Notes under the pieces: model-generated | Database searches by the model: none | Told to the model about the DNA's origin: nothing | Seen by the model: the letters and a program-made list of their open reading frames with translations, nothing else | Shown here: positions 24,938 to 34,067 of the stretch, in pieces | Position numbering within the stretch: the stretch's first letter is position 1 | Layout of the letters: the number at the start of each line of letters is the position of its first letter | Translations under genes and position numbers: made by a program | NCBI RefSeq assembly: GCF_900114995.1 | Contig: NZ_FOUX01000004.1 | Location: 868,001-932,000, forward strand | Direction of reading: 5' to 3' | DNA from: Chitinophaga sp. YR627 | GTDB taxonomy: Bacteria; Bacteroidota; Bacteroidia; Chitinophagales; Chitinophagaceae | Length of the DNA stretch: 64,000 nt

Positions 24938-25612
24938 TTAACGCTGCCCAAACTGAATAAGATGATGATACCCGTTTTCAAATGGAGGTACTGCAATAGA
25001 AGTTTGCAGGAATTGCATTAAAGGCGCAAGCGCCGGCTCTTTTAAATGATATTGAAAGGTGTCCCAGTTGCGCAATTTCTTATATACTACAAACCTGGTT
25101 TTGTGAGCTACTATCTGGCTTAGTTGAAACAACAGCACACCGGGGGCTCGCCGGATTACAGGCATTAAATCACGGTTTATCGATTTGAAACGCTCTTCGG
25201 TACCAGGCCTGACATCTATAAATAACAGGATGGTTAAAGCATCCCGGCTAATTTCTTTAGAAAATATCTCCAGCTCCTGTAAAAAAAAATTCTTCACCGG
25301 CTCCACTATTCCCACTTTGACCAACGCACCTATCGCTTTCGCGGCGATACTACTTTTATGTTTTTCATAAGCAATACGACAGTTCCATCGCTCTATAATC
25401 CACATTACGCATACATCCCCTCTCTCATAGTATGCTTCCGCCATTACATTACCAGTAGATGCGATGGAGCTAAGCGTGTATTGGCTCAGGACTTTGAAAA
25501 ATTGATCCTGATAGGAAGTTTTCACGTGGTATTGTGTTAAAACAGCAGTCTGTTCATTTTTGACATGGAAAAATCCAGAGAAGGCTATCTCCCATATTCT
25601 GCGAATTTTCAT
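24938..25612 (-). CDS. Antibiotic biosynthesis monooxygenase (ABM) domain protein
   Basis: The 224-residue product appears to contain two ferredoxin-like ABM domains: the first around TAVLTQYHVKTSYQDQFFKVLSQYT, the second around ALTILLFIDVRPGTEERFKSIN with VLLFQLSQ and FVVYKKLRNWDTFQYHLKEPALAPL. Such domains act as cofactor-free quinol or polyketide oxygenases or in heme degradation. No catalytic set can be confirmed by eye. It is divergent from the sigma-54 activator gene, which may control it. Confidence 0.7.
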   Translation of the reverse strand: MKIRRIWEIAFSGFFHVKNEQTAVLTQYHVKTSYQDQFFKVLSQYTLSSIASTGNVMAEAYYERGDVCVMWIIERWNCRIAYEKHKSSIAAKAIGALVKVGIVEPVKNFFLQELEIFSKEISRDALTILLFIDVRPGTEERFKSINRDLMPVIRRAPGVLLFQLSQIVAHKTRFVVYKKLRNWDTFQYHLKEPALAPLMQFLQTSIAVPPFENGYHHLIQFGQR

Positions 25613-25826
25613 TGCGATAATATTAAGAAATGCATAAGTTTGTCTGGTAAAGTAGCCAATAAACCTTCCGGCGGAAAATAAACACAGTAATGACTGGTCC
25701 TATTATTTTAATAGTTATCTATACCCTGCCTGTCTGATGGAGATCCATTAAGGCGGTACAATGTGCTATATGACTTTATATTTTATGATTTCAGAATATA
25801 TGCTAATTTTTTAAGCAGCTACAACT

Positions 25827-27782
25827 ATGACGAAAAAGGTACTGATAGTAGAAGACGAATTCATTGTAGCCAGTAATTTGCAGCAGGTATTACAGCGATC
25901 AGGCTATGAAGTAATTGGTATTGCGGCTTCTGCACAGGAAGCAGAAGCGCATTTACAGCGGGATAGGCCTGATATTGTATTACTTGATATCCGTTTACAG
26001 GGAGAACGTTCTGGTATTGATATTGCCAGGAAATTAAAATCTGAGCATATTGCGTTTGTCTACTTGTCGGCCAATTCAAACCAGAAAATATTGGAAGAGG
26101 CAAAGATGACCTATCCTGACGGATTTCTGGTGAAGCCATACAGAAAGAAAGACTTGCTGATTATGCTGGATATTGCCTGGTATCGTCATGCGCATAGTCT
26201 TGAAACAAAAAACAACCAGGAAATACTTGTACCGAAACAGATAACGAAAATAATTAATGACAGTACGGATAGCCAGCAAAAGTTGCTGAAGATCGCGGAG
26301 ATCATGCAAACCTGTGTACCGTTCGATCTTATCACATCCGGACTAAGACCTCTTAATACTGCCCAACTCAACGACAAAGGATATCTGCGTGTTGGATTCG
26401 ACGAATACCAGTTTATTGGTGAGAAAGAGCTACTTACAATTACGAATCTGAAGAGAACAGCGCTATCCGTAATTCTTGCAAACAGCCATCTGGACATAAA
26501 TACGAACATTTACAACAATGACCCTGCCAATGAAAAACCGAATGTACCATCTCTGCAAAAAACATTGATTGATACGTTTAATATTCAATCCTATCTCGTA
26601 TTTCCGGTTGTGCTGAGCAATGGACTCTCCTTTCATTACTTCTTTTACAGTCGTCAAAAAGATATTTACACGAATGCGCACATATCCTTACTGGACAATT
26701 TGAGAACGAGTCTGGCGGCGTTAGCTGAAAAAATGATCTACGGAGAACATCTGCCCGTTTCAAAACATACGCCTATTCATTATGAAAGAAAGTTACAGGG
26801 GAACACACTGAATTACCCCGAATTCCGGAGTATCATTGGGAACCATCACCTGCTGCTGGGGGCACTGGACCTTGCTGCACAGGTGGCGTTTTATAATACA
26901 TCGGTATTAATCCTTGGCGAAAGTGGAACCGGGAAAGAAAAGCTGGCACAAGCTATTCATTTATTGTCGCCACGAAAAAATGCTCCCTTTATTACCGTAA
27001 ACTGCGCGGCCATTCCGGTTGCGCTTATAGAGTCGGAATTATTTGGTCATGAAAAAGGCGCATTTACCGGCGCCATTGAGAAAAGAAAAGGTAAATTCGA
27101 ACAGGCTGATGGTGGAACTATTTTCTTAGATGAGATCGGAGAACTTTCTCCGGAGATGCAGGTAAAAATTTTGCGTTTCTTACAGGAAAAGGAAATTCAA
27201 TGTATTGGCGGCGACTCGCTTACAAAAGTAAATGTGCGCGTAATAGCCGCTACCAACCGTAACCTTGAGAGAGAGGTAGCTGCCGAAAATTTCCGGCTTG
27301 ATCTGTATTACCGCATTAATGTTTTCCCTATTACACTACCGTCATTGCGGGAACGTAGAAGTGATATCAAAGAATTGTCCATTTATTTTGCAGAAAAATT
27401 CTGTAGTGAATTTAATAAGCCCTTTCACGGCATTTTCGCTTCCATGATGGAAGAAATGATTGCTTATGACTGGCCGGGTAACATCCGGGAACTCGAGAAT
27501 GTTATAGAACAGTCAGCCATTCTAAATGATGGCAAATCAAAATTAGAACTGAAACGAACACTTACAGGTAAGGCAGCAATACCTGTCACAACACCAATTA
27601 AAACGTTTGAGGATGTGAAAAACATCCAGGCTGAAACAGAGCGGGAATATATCATTTCAGTACTCAAACAGGCAGAAGGCCGCGTCCGCGGAGCCAATGG
27701 AGCGGCAGAGCTGATGAATATCAAACCTACTACGCTGGAATCCAAAATGGCAAAGCTGAAAATCAGAAGGGAAGATCTGTAG
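25827..27782 (+). CDS. Sigma-54-dependent response regulator with central sensor-like domain
   Basis: The 651-residue protein has a receiver domain (residues 1-115, phospho-acceptor D54 in VLLDIRLQGE), a central region of about 200 residues with the length and layout of a GAF domain, and an AAA+ sigma-54 activator domain from about 335. Walker A is GESGTGKE (near 364), the sigma-54 contact loop GAFTGA is intact (near 410), Walker B is GGTIFLDEIGE and the arginine finger region FRLDLYYR follows. A Fis-type HTH is at the end. It should open promoters with RNA polymerase-sigma-54. Targets are unknown; palindromes just downstream may be its sites. Confidence 0.93.
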   Translation: MTKKVLIVEDEFIVASNLQQVLQRSGYEVIGIAASAQEAEAHLQRDRPDIVLLDIRLQGERSGIDIARKLKSEHIAFVYLSANSNQKILEEAKMTYPDGFLVKPYRKKDLLIMLDIAWYRHAHSLETKNNQEILVPKQITKIINDSTDSQQKLLKIAEIMQTCVPFDLITSGLRPLNTAQLNDKGYLRVGFDEYQFIGEKELLTITNLKRTALSVILANSHLDINTNIYNNDPANEKPNVPSLQKTLIDTFNIQSYLVFPVVLSNGLSFHYFFYSRQKDIYTNAHISLLDNLRTSLAALAEKMIYGEHLPVSKHTPIHYERKLQGNTLNYPEFRSIIGNHHLLLGALDLAAQVAFYNTSVLILGESGTGKEKLAQAIHLLSPRKNAPFITVNCAAIPVALIESELFGHEKGAFTGAIEKRKGKFEQADGGTIFLDEIGELSPEMQVKILRFLQEKEIQCIGGDSLTKVNVRVIAATNRNLEREVAAENFRLDLYYRINVFPITLPSLRERRSDIKELSIYFAEKFCSEFNKPFHGIFASMMEEMIAYDWPGNIRELENVIEQSAILNDGKSKLELKRTLTGKAAIPVTTPIKTFEDVKNIQAETEREYIISVLKQAEGRVRGANGAAELMNIKPTTLESKMAKLKIRREDL

Positions 27783-27787
27783 CACGA

Positions 27788-27837
27788 CTCCGAAAATATC
27801 GGAGGCAAAAAAACGATGAACTCCGATATCTTCGGAA
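27788..27837. repeat. Two related palindromes downstream of the sigma-54 activator
   Basis: CTCCGAAAATATCGGAG (27788-27804) and CTCCGATATCTTCGGAA (27821-27837) are each palindromic and nearly complementary to one another, so they can form two small hairpins or one long one. They may be a terminator or tandem binding sites for a dimeric regulator. Confidence 0.5.
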
Positions 27838-28003
27838 CTTAACACCATCACTATTACCCGGCCTACCAGGGAAACCCGCTTAAATGATTACTCATCAACA
27901 CATTGTATATTTAAATTTCAGCTTGACACAATTTGTCCGCAAATGGCATTTTAATGGCTTAAGTGATATCTCACTCACAGTAAATTAAAAAAAACCTTCA
28001 GCC

Positions 28004-28900
28004 ATGTTAAATCTGGAATGGTTTAGAACATTTAAGGCAGTTTACGAGACGGGTAACCTGTCTACTGCTGCCCAGACACTATTCATCTCCCAACCCGGCG
28101 TAAGCGTCCATCTGAACTCCCTGGAGGCCTATACCGGATACCGCTTGTTTGAACGGGTAACAAAAAAGATGGTCCCTACTGAACGGGGCATCATACTATA
28201 CAATTGTATAATAGACCCTATCAACAAACTGCAGGAAGCGGAGGAATCCTTCCACAGGAATTCCAGCGTGGAGAAGCCAACGATCAGCGTAGGTATGGGA
28301 TTTGAAATCTTCAAATACACGCTTGAAGAGCATCTTGCACAACTACCTTTCAATCTCGTCTTACGGTTTGGGGAGTATCGTCAGATTCTGCAGGAACTTG
28401 ACACAGGGAAGCTTGACCTGGTATTGACGCCCAAAAAGGGTAGCGGAACAAACCTGGAATATATTCCGTTTACAAAAGAGCGTATCATTCTGATTTGTGG
28501 CAGTGAAACAGACACTGAACAATTTGATACCCTGGTCCTGACCAACGAAAGAACTGCGATCAGGCAATGGCTGAAAGAGCAGATATGGTACACCACTGCA
28601 GCCGACATGGAATATCTTGAGCATTTCTGGATGGCCAATTTTGATTGCCTGCCGGATCTTAAACCCAACTATATAGTACCTTATTTCTCTTCCATACTGC
28701 GTTGCCTCAGTAAAGGGAAAGGTTTCGCAGTAATACCGGATTTCCTGGCCAAAAAAGAACTTGCGCTTAAATCGGTTAAACTCGCCTGGGAAGGAAGTCC
28801 TCACGTAGAAAATACCCTCCACTTCGGCAAACGGAAAAAAACGATCTACTCCAATGAGATCCGGCAGCTGGAACAAATATTGACCGAGAACTGGTTCTGA
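28004..28900 (+). CDS. LysR family transcriptional regulator
   Basis: The 298-residue protein has the LysR N-terminal winged helix (LEWFRTFKAVYETGNLSTAAQTLFISQPGVSVHLNSLEAYTGYRLFERVTKK) and a periplasmic-binding-like sensor domain (KPTISVGMGFEIFKY ... GKGFAVIPDFLAK). LysR proteins usually regulate a divergent gene, but here no divergent gene lies close by; both the upstream and downstream genes run the same way. The co-inducer is unknown. Confidence 0.92.
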   Translation: MLNLEWFRTFKAVYETGNLSTAAQTLFISQPGVSVHLNSLEAYTGYRLFERVTKKMVPTERGIILYNCIIDPINKLQEAEESFHRNSSVEKPTISVGMGFEIFKYTLEEHLAQLPFNLVLRFGEYRQILQELDTGKLDLVLTPKKGSGTNLEYIPFTKERIILICGSETDTEQFDTLVLTNERTAIRQWLKEQIWYTTAADMEYLEHFWMANFDCLPDLKPNYIVPYFSSILRCLSKGKGFAVIPDFLAKKELALKSVKLAWEGSPHVENTLHFGKRKKTIYSNEIRQLEQILTENWF

Positions 28901-29015
28901 GCAACACAACAAAGAGAAATTATATATCTGTAATTTCAACTACACACAACTTTAGAACAACTTTATTACATCGTTTTGTTAACACCCGTATATTGCATAC
29001 TTAAACACCCTCTTC

Positions 29016-31259
29016 ATGCGCTTCCTCCTGTTCCTTTTCATCATCTTCGCAGTCGTTCCGGCGACGGCCCAGGAGTTCAGCCCTCAACAGGCCGATTCAC
29101 TCAAACAGGAGTTGGCCACAACCAGCGACGCCCACACACAGGTCAAAACACTCATACACCTGGCAGAATACCACATCTGGAAAAAGGGTGAACTGGCCAT
29201 AAACCTGGACAGTGCCAATAACTGTTTGATCAGGGCCGAACGGCTAAACAGGACCGTACGATCAACAGAACTGGCAGGCCATCATCTGCTCATGAAAGGT
29301 TTTATGCTTACCGAACAGGGAAAACGCAGGGAAGGAGAGGAGGCTGTAGCCCAGTCTATTCCCTTCCTGCAAAAAAGTAATAGTCAACGGCTGCTTGGTC
29401 TGGCTTATTTCGAGCTCCAGGCCTTTTATGATTATTCAGATGTCACTCAATGCAGGGAACGTATCCGGATCACCGGCCTTGCGGTAGAAGCCTTTCATCT
29501 GGCAGGAGATAAAGCGCTGGAAGGATGGGCCCTCACCACGCTGGGGGACCTCTATAGTATACTGGAAGAATATGCAATGTCCAATAAATATCTCCTGCAG
29601 GCTTTAACTGTATATCAGTCCATCGGACATCAGAAAGTACAGGATGTGTATGAACTGCTCGGCAGAAACTGTAACAACCAGGGAGATTACAAACATGCCT
29701 TCGAATATGCATTGCTGGCACTGAAAGCAGCACAGGCTACCAAAGATTCTACCATGCAGATGGCTACCATCAACAACCTGCTTGGCTCGCTGTACCGGAA
29801 TGCCAGCAGGTCAGAGATGAGCCTGACCTATTATCATGAAGGCCTGAACGTCGCCTTAAAGCACAAAGATGGTCCGAATGCGCTGCTGATCGTGTATGTA
29901 TTAGGCCGTACCTACCTTGACATTCACCAGCCCTATAAAGCACTCGAAATTTTAGATGCCATTCCCAGGGGCTTACTTGACTCTTCCAATGCCAGGGTCA
30001 AGGCTATAATGGGGATGCTTTACATGGACGGATACTATGCCGTCAAACAACCTAAAAAAGCGCACCAATACGCAGTAATCCTGGAGAAGCTGATTCAGGA
30101 TAACGCACTGACCCCAGAGTGGACCAACCGTGTCTGCATCACACTGGTCAGATATCATCTGAACGAACAGAACATCGCCAGCGCACGACTGTATCTCGAT
30201 AAATGTATGACAGTATCATTGCTGCCAACCTCTCCTGAATGGGTTACCCGATATGATATCAGTTACAGGGTTGACTCGGCTGAAGGAAACTATAAAGCTG
30301 CATTTTACAATTTGCTCAAATACAAAACCCAGGACGATTTACTACACAATGATGTCAAGACACGGCAATTCCAGCAACTGGATGTAGAATACGAAACTTC
30401 CAAGAAAGTGGATTCCATCTCTTTACTCACCCAAAAGACCAGACTTCAGGGTATTAACCTTCAACAGGCACAACTGATCCGCAACATCACCATGATTGGT
30501 ATCGTACTCGCACTGGCGGTCATAGGTCTGCTCTACCGGCAGTATCATCTAAAACAGCGCAACAATAAAACAATGGCTGTCAAAAACGCACACCTGGAAC
30601 ACCTTGTCTCAGAAAAAGAGTGGTTGCTGCAGGAAGTCAATCATCGCGTGAAAAATAACCTGCAGACCATCGTAAGCCTCCTCGAATTACAATCCGATTC
30701 CCTCAGCGGTGATGCCCATCTTGCATTGCAGATCAGTCAGAATCGTATATACGCTACATCTCTGCTTTACCAAAAATTATACAGAACAGAGAACGTGTCC
30801 TCCGTCAATATGAAAGTGTATATCACCGAACTTGTCCGGCACCTTGAGGATGCACTTGGCACCAGTACATTCGTGAAGGTCACATTGGATATAGCACCAA
30901 TTGAACTCGATGTTTCGCAGGGCGTGCCCCTCGGACTGATGGTGAATGAATTAATTACGAACTCATTTAAGTATGCATTCAATCAGACCATTGCCCGTCC
31001 GGAAATCGTTGTTACCTTTTCCATTGAACAGGGTGTCGCCAGCCTGATCATCAAAGACAATGGAACCGGCTTTCCGGATGCTGACGAAAACAATTTTGGG
31101 ATCGGTTTAAGACTGGTAAAAGGACTGGCAGAAAATATAAAAGGGAAGGCAACCATCATATCAGACAAGGGGACCTTTGTACAGATCCTTTTTCCACCAC
31201 AGGGCTCCCTCACATCAGAAATGCAAAACGGCACCCCATTGGGGATACTCAACCTTTAA
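29016..31259 (+). CDS. TPR-containing sensor histidine kinase (HisKA_2 type)
   Basis: The 747-residue protein has a signal peptide (FLLFLFIIFAVVPATAQ), a long periplasmic array of tetratricopeptide-like helices (about residues 25-480), one transmembrane helix near 490-512 and a cytoplasmic HisKA_2/HATPase module. The phospho-histidine motif is LLQEVNHRVKNNLQTI, and the ATPase shows VNELITNSFKYAF, IKDNGTGFP and GIGLRLVKGLA. Kinases of this group often signal to stand-alone regulators; the LytTR regulator just downstream, on the other strand, has its own kinase. Confidence 0.92.
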   Translation: MRFLLFLFIIFAVVPATAQEFSPQQADSLKQELATTSDAHTQVKTLIHLAEYHIWKKGELAINLDSANNCLIRAERLNRTVRSTELAGHHLLMKGFMLTEQGKRREGEEAVAQSIPFLQKSNSQRLLGLAYFELQAFYDYSDVTQCRERIRITGLAVEAFHLAGDKALEGWALTTLGDLYSILEEYAMSNKYLLQALTVYQSIGHQKVQDVYELLGRNCNNQGDYKHAFEYALLALKAAQATKDSTMQMATINNLLGSLYRNASRSEMSLTYYHEGLNVALKHKDGPNALLIVYVLGRTYLDIHQPYKALEILDAIPRGLLDSSNARVKAIMGMLYMDGYYAVKQPKKAHQYAVILEKLIQDNALTPEWTNRVCITLVRYHLNEQNIASARLYLDKCMTVSLLPTSPEWVTRYDISYRVDSAEGNYKAAFYNLLKYKTQDDLLHNDVKTRQFQQLDVEYETSKKVDSISLLTQKTRLQGINLQQAQLIRNITMIGIVLALAVIGLLYRQYHLKQRNNKTMAVKNAHLEHLVSEKEWLLQEVNHRVKNNLQTIVSLLELQSDSLSGDAHLALQISQNRIYATSLLYQKLYRTENVSSVNMKVYITELVRHLEDALGTSTFVKVTLDIAPIELDVSQGVPLGLMVNELITNSFKYAFNQTIARPEIVVTFSIEQGVASLIIKDNGTGFPDADENNFGIGLRLVKGLAENIKGKATIISDKGTFVQILFPPQGSLTSEMQNGTPLGILNL

Positions 31260-31295
31260 TCCGGATACTTTCTACTATAATTTCCTGGAGAATCA

Positions 31296-32066
31296 TCACC
31301 GGTTCAGCCACATCTTCAATGAATTCGCTCTGCTTTTACTGACAACAATCCCTCCAGCTACTTCAGGCTTAACATACACCTTTAGTTTACCGTTAAAATA
31401 ATTATGTACTGTTTTCACCGCCGGAAATGCTGTGATATACTGTCTGTTGAGACGGAAAAAGAGCTGTGGATCCAACATTTTGTCCAGTTCATCAAACGTA
31501 TAATCCAGCATATATCTCTTCCCCTCAGTTGTATAGAGGAAAGACAATTTATCCTCTACACTGAAAAATGCCACATCAGTAACAGAAAGAGGAATAAACT
31601 TATCCCCCTGTTTGATCAGGAAACGCGTTTTATAAGCCGGCTGCACCTCCCGGTCTCTCATCGGACTAATCAGCAATGACTCCAGTACTGCCTTCAGGTC
31701 TTCCGTTCGTGGCGACAAGGAACGGAATTTCTTCATAGCCGCTTTTAGCAACTCAGGCTCAACCGGCTTCAGTAAATAATCTATACTGTTGACTTTAAAT
31801 GCCCGGATAGCAAATTCATCGAAGGCCGTTGTAAATATTACAGGCGTCCGGACCTCCGTCTGTTCAAAGATCTCAAAGGACTGACCATCGGCCAGCATAA
31901 TATCCATAAAGATGAGATCAGGTGGTGAATTATTCTCCAGCCAGTAAACAGCATCCTCAACACTATCGATAACATCAAGCACCTGGATGTCGGGATCATA
32001 TTCGAGGATCACTGTCTTTAGTCTCTTTGCCGCCAGGGCCTCGTCTTCAATTATCAGTACTCTCAT
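31296..32066 (-). CDS. LytTR family response regulator
   Basis: The 256-residue protein has a receiver domain (VLIIEDEALAAKRL, phospho-acceptor in LIFMDIMLADGQSFE, lysine in SIDYLLKPVEPE) and a C-terminal LytTR DNA-binding domain (FLIKQGDKFIPLSVTDVAFF ... FFRLNRQYITAFPAVKTVHNYFNGKLKVYV). It overlaps the kinase gene by 4 bases. LytTR regulators in Bacteroidota often control envelope genes; the DUF4249/TonB pair just upstream in the same direction is a candidate target. Confidence 0.94.
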   Translation of the reverse strand: MRVLIIEDEALAAKRLKTVILEYDPDIQVLDVIDSVEDAVYWLENNSPPDLIFMDIMLADGQSFEIFEQTEVRTPVIFTTAFDEFAIRAFKVNSIDYLLKPVEPELLKAAMKKFRSLSPRTEDLKAVLESLLISPMRDREVQPAYKTRFLIKQGDKFIPLSVTDVAFFSVEDKLSFLYTTEGKRYMLDYTFDELDKMLDPQLFFRLNRQYITAFPAVKTVHNYFNGKLKVYVKPEVAGGIVVSKSRANSLKMWLNR

Positions 32067-33100
32067 AGGCCTTCGTTCGAAAAGATCAGTGGAAGTGATA
32101 CACGGAATTCTGTCGGTGTGACGGTCACATCAACCTGTTTGCCATTGAGCAGCTCGTAGCGGTTGATGATATTTTTAAGTCCGGTATTCGTAGATTCTAC
32201 TCCGGAGGTTTTCCGCTGGAGATTATTGCTGACAATAATAAAGTTCTTATTTACCGCAATCAGAATAGTTAAAGGTTTACGACTGGATATGATGTTATGC
32301 TTAATCGCATTTTCCACCAGCATCTGTAAAGTAAATGGTATCAGTGACAGATGATCCAGCTTATCCGGAAGCTGAAACCTGACGATCAGATTTGAATTGA
32401 AACGTATCTGATGCAAAAAGAGATAATCATCCAAAAAGTTCTTTTCAGTCTGCAGGTCAATAACATCCCTGCCATTATAACTAAGCACATGCCGGTAAAC
32501 ATTGGATAGCTTCTGTATAAAAAGTACAGCAAGCTGTGGATCTTCCGGTACCATCGTAATAAGCGCATTCAGGCTGTTGAAAAGGAAGTGAGGGCTGATC
32601 TGACTCCTCAGTAATTCTACCTGAGAGATCAATGCTTCTTTTTTTAAACGTTCAGACTCCAGCTGACTTTTTTCATACAGTCCGAAATAGTAAACGCATT
32701 CGTAGACAACGGTGACCACTCCCAGCAATACTGCGCTCTTTCTGAGAATTTCCAGATACTCGCTCCAGAAATTTTCATGGCTGTTCTGTGGAAGACGTAC
32801 ATTGATCATGGTAAAGATCAGCCCAGCGAACATCATATAAACGATAAATAGTAACAGATGATGCAGGATACGCTTTGATGTATCTTTCAGATCCGGATAT
32901 CTGTTCCGCATATAGGTAAACAACATACGGTTGCTTTCCCAATAGCAGAGTACAAAAAAAGCGTTCCGGAATAACTTAAAAACCAGCATTTCTGTACTAA
33001 GCCGGTCCGGACCTGAATCATCCATCAAAATCAGCAGGACGACAATTGTCGGCACGCCAATAATGCGGATCCACTTATCTTTTATAATTGTTTTATCCAT
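32063..33100 (-). CDS. LytS-like sensor histidine kinase
   Basis: The 345-residue kinase has four N-terminal transmembrane helices, then a His_kinase domain with QISPHFLFNSLNALI (phospho-histidine) and an ATPase region with LVENAIKHNII and NTGLKNIINRYELL. No extracellular sensor domain is visible, as in many Bacteroidota LytS-type kinases. It is translationally coupled to the LytTR regulator. Confidence 0.93.
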   Translation of the reverse strand: MDKTIIKDKWIRIIGVPTIVVLLILMDDSGPDRLSTEMLVFKLFRNAFFVLCYWESNRMLFTYMRNRYPDLKDTSKRILHHLLLFIVYMMFAGLIFTMINVRLPQNSHENFWSEYLEILRKSAVLLGVVTVVYECVYYFGLYEKSQLESERLKKEALISQVELLRSQISPHFLFNSLNALITMVPEDPQLAVLFIQKLSNVYRHVLSYNGRDVIDLQTEKNFLDDYLFLHQIRFNSNLIVRFQLPDKLDHLSLIPFTLQMLVENAIKHNIISSRKPLTILIAVNKNFIIVSNNLQRKTSGVESTNTGLKNIINRYELLNGKQVDVTVTPTEFRVSLPLIFSNEGL

Positions 33101-33206
33101 ATCAATCAGCTTCCTATACGTAACACGTTAAAGGGAAAAGCAGTTCACCTGCATCATGCGTGTTCATAAAATTAATTTTTATTCTTCTGTTTTAATCATA
33201 GGCCGC

Positions 33207-34046
33207 TTACTTCAATTCCACTGTAGGCAACACAACGGATAGTGATGCGCCAAAATAACCCGTTGCAACCTTTGCAGATGCTGCGTTTATATTGATCACG
33301 TTCGTTGGTACATTTGCCGGAACCGGGGCAAACAGCCCTCCATTATCAACCTGTGTTTTCAGTTGATTCCAAAAATCGTATGCCTCCGGATCAAGCGACC
33401 ATTGTTCCACCGTAATAAGATCGCCACTTTTATATCCTGTAAAAGAATTCATCTCCAGTCCCTGAACATAGTTTCCTTCCACATTGTCATCGTTATAAAT
33501 ATTGAGGTCATCCGGCAAATTTTGCAGTATCCCATTCCGCTTGATCAGAATACGGAGGGCATCCCCTTTTCCGGTTAATTCCTGTCCCCAGATCTTAACA
33601 CGATAACCAACACTATCGTGGTCGCCTCCTTCGGGATAGTATTTGAAAGTAAGCGAATCAATAACCGGCGACAAGCGGGAAACGGAGGTTGTTGCCCTAT
33701 ATGTTTCTCCTTCAGCCTGAATGGTAAGTGTGTATTTGTGGCCGGAAGTGGCCCTGATCTGTTTGATAACAAACACCCCCGGTGCTATTTCTTCCAGCTG
33801 TTCTGTGTGCTGATGATCATCCAGGAGCAGGATACCAGCCCCTGTAACCGGCGGAGCACTGCGCTGGTCAAAGAAATCAATGGTTTTGGTAAGCCTGATC
33901 GTATCCCCGGCTTCCCGGTTGGTGATCCAGCCATCAACGTTGAGTACAGGCGTACCGGAGCGAAGCGGAACGCTCTGTAAACTTTTTTCACAGGCACTTA
34001 ACAACAACATTAAAAACGCAAATAACAGAATGATATCTTTTCTCAT
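33207..34046 (-). CDS. DUF4249 outer-membrane lipoprotein
   Basis: The 279-residue protein has a lipoprotein signal (LFAFLMLLLSAC-EKS) and the DUF4249 pattern: LNVDGWITNREAGDTIRLTKTIDFF, VTGAGILLLDD, GVFVIK. DUF4249 proteins are nearly always encoded directly after a TonB-dependent receptor, as here (21-base gap), and are thought to be the surface-exposed partner that binds or delivers its ligand. The ligand is unknown. Confidence 0.88.
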   Translation of the reverse strand: MRKDIILLFAFLMLLLSACEKSLQSVPLRSGTPVLNVDGWITNREAGDTIRLTKTIDFFDQRSAPPVTGAGILLLDDHQHTEQLEEIAPGVFVIKQIRATSGHKYTLTIQAEGETYRATTSVSRLSPVIDSLTFKYYPEGGDHDSVGYRVKIWGQELTGKGDALRILIKRNGILQNLPDDLNIYNDDNVEGNYVQGLEMNSFTGYKSGDLITVEQWSLDPEAYDFWNQLKTQVDNGGLFAPVPANVPTNVININAASAKVATGYFGASLSVVLPTVELK

Positions 34047-34067
34047 GATGCCAGGAGGTTTGGTAAA

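Noticed and set aside
24772..24996. 74-codon reverse frame
   Set aside because: It overlaps the end of the ABM-domain gene in another frame and shows no conserved pattern; probably chance.
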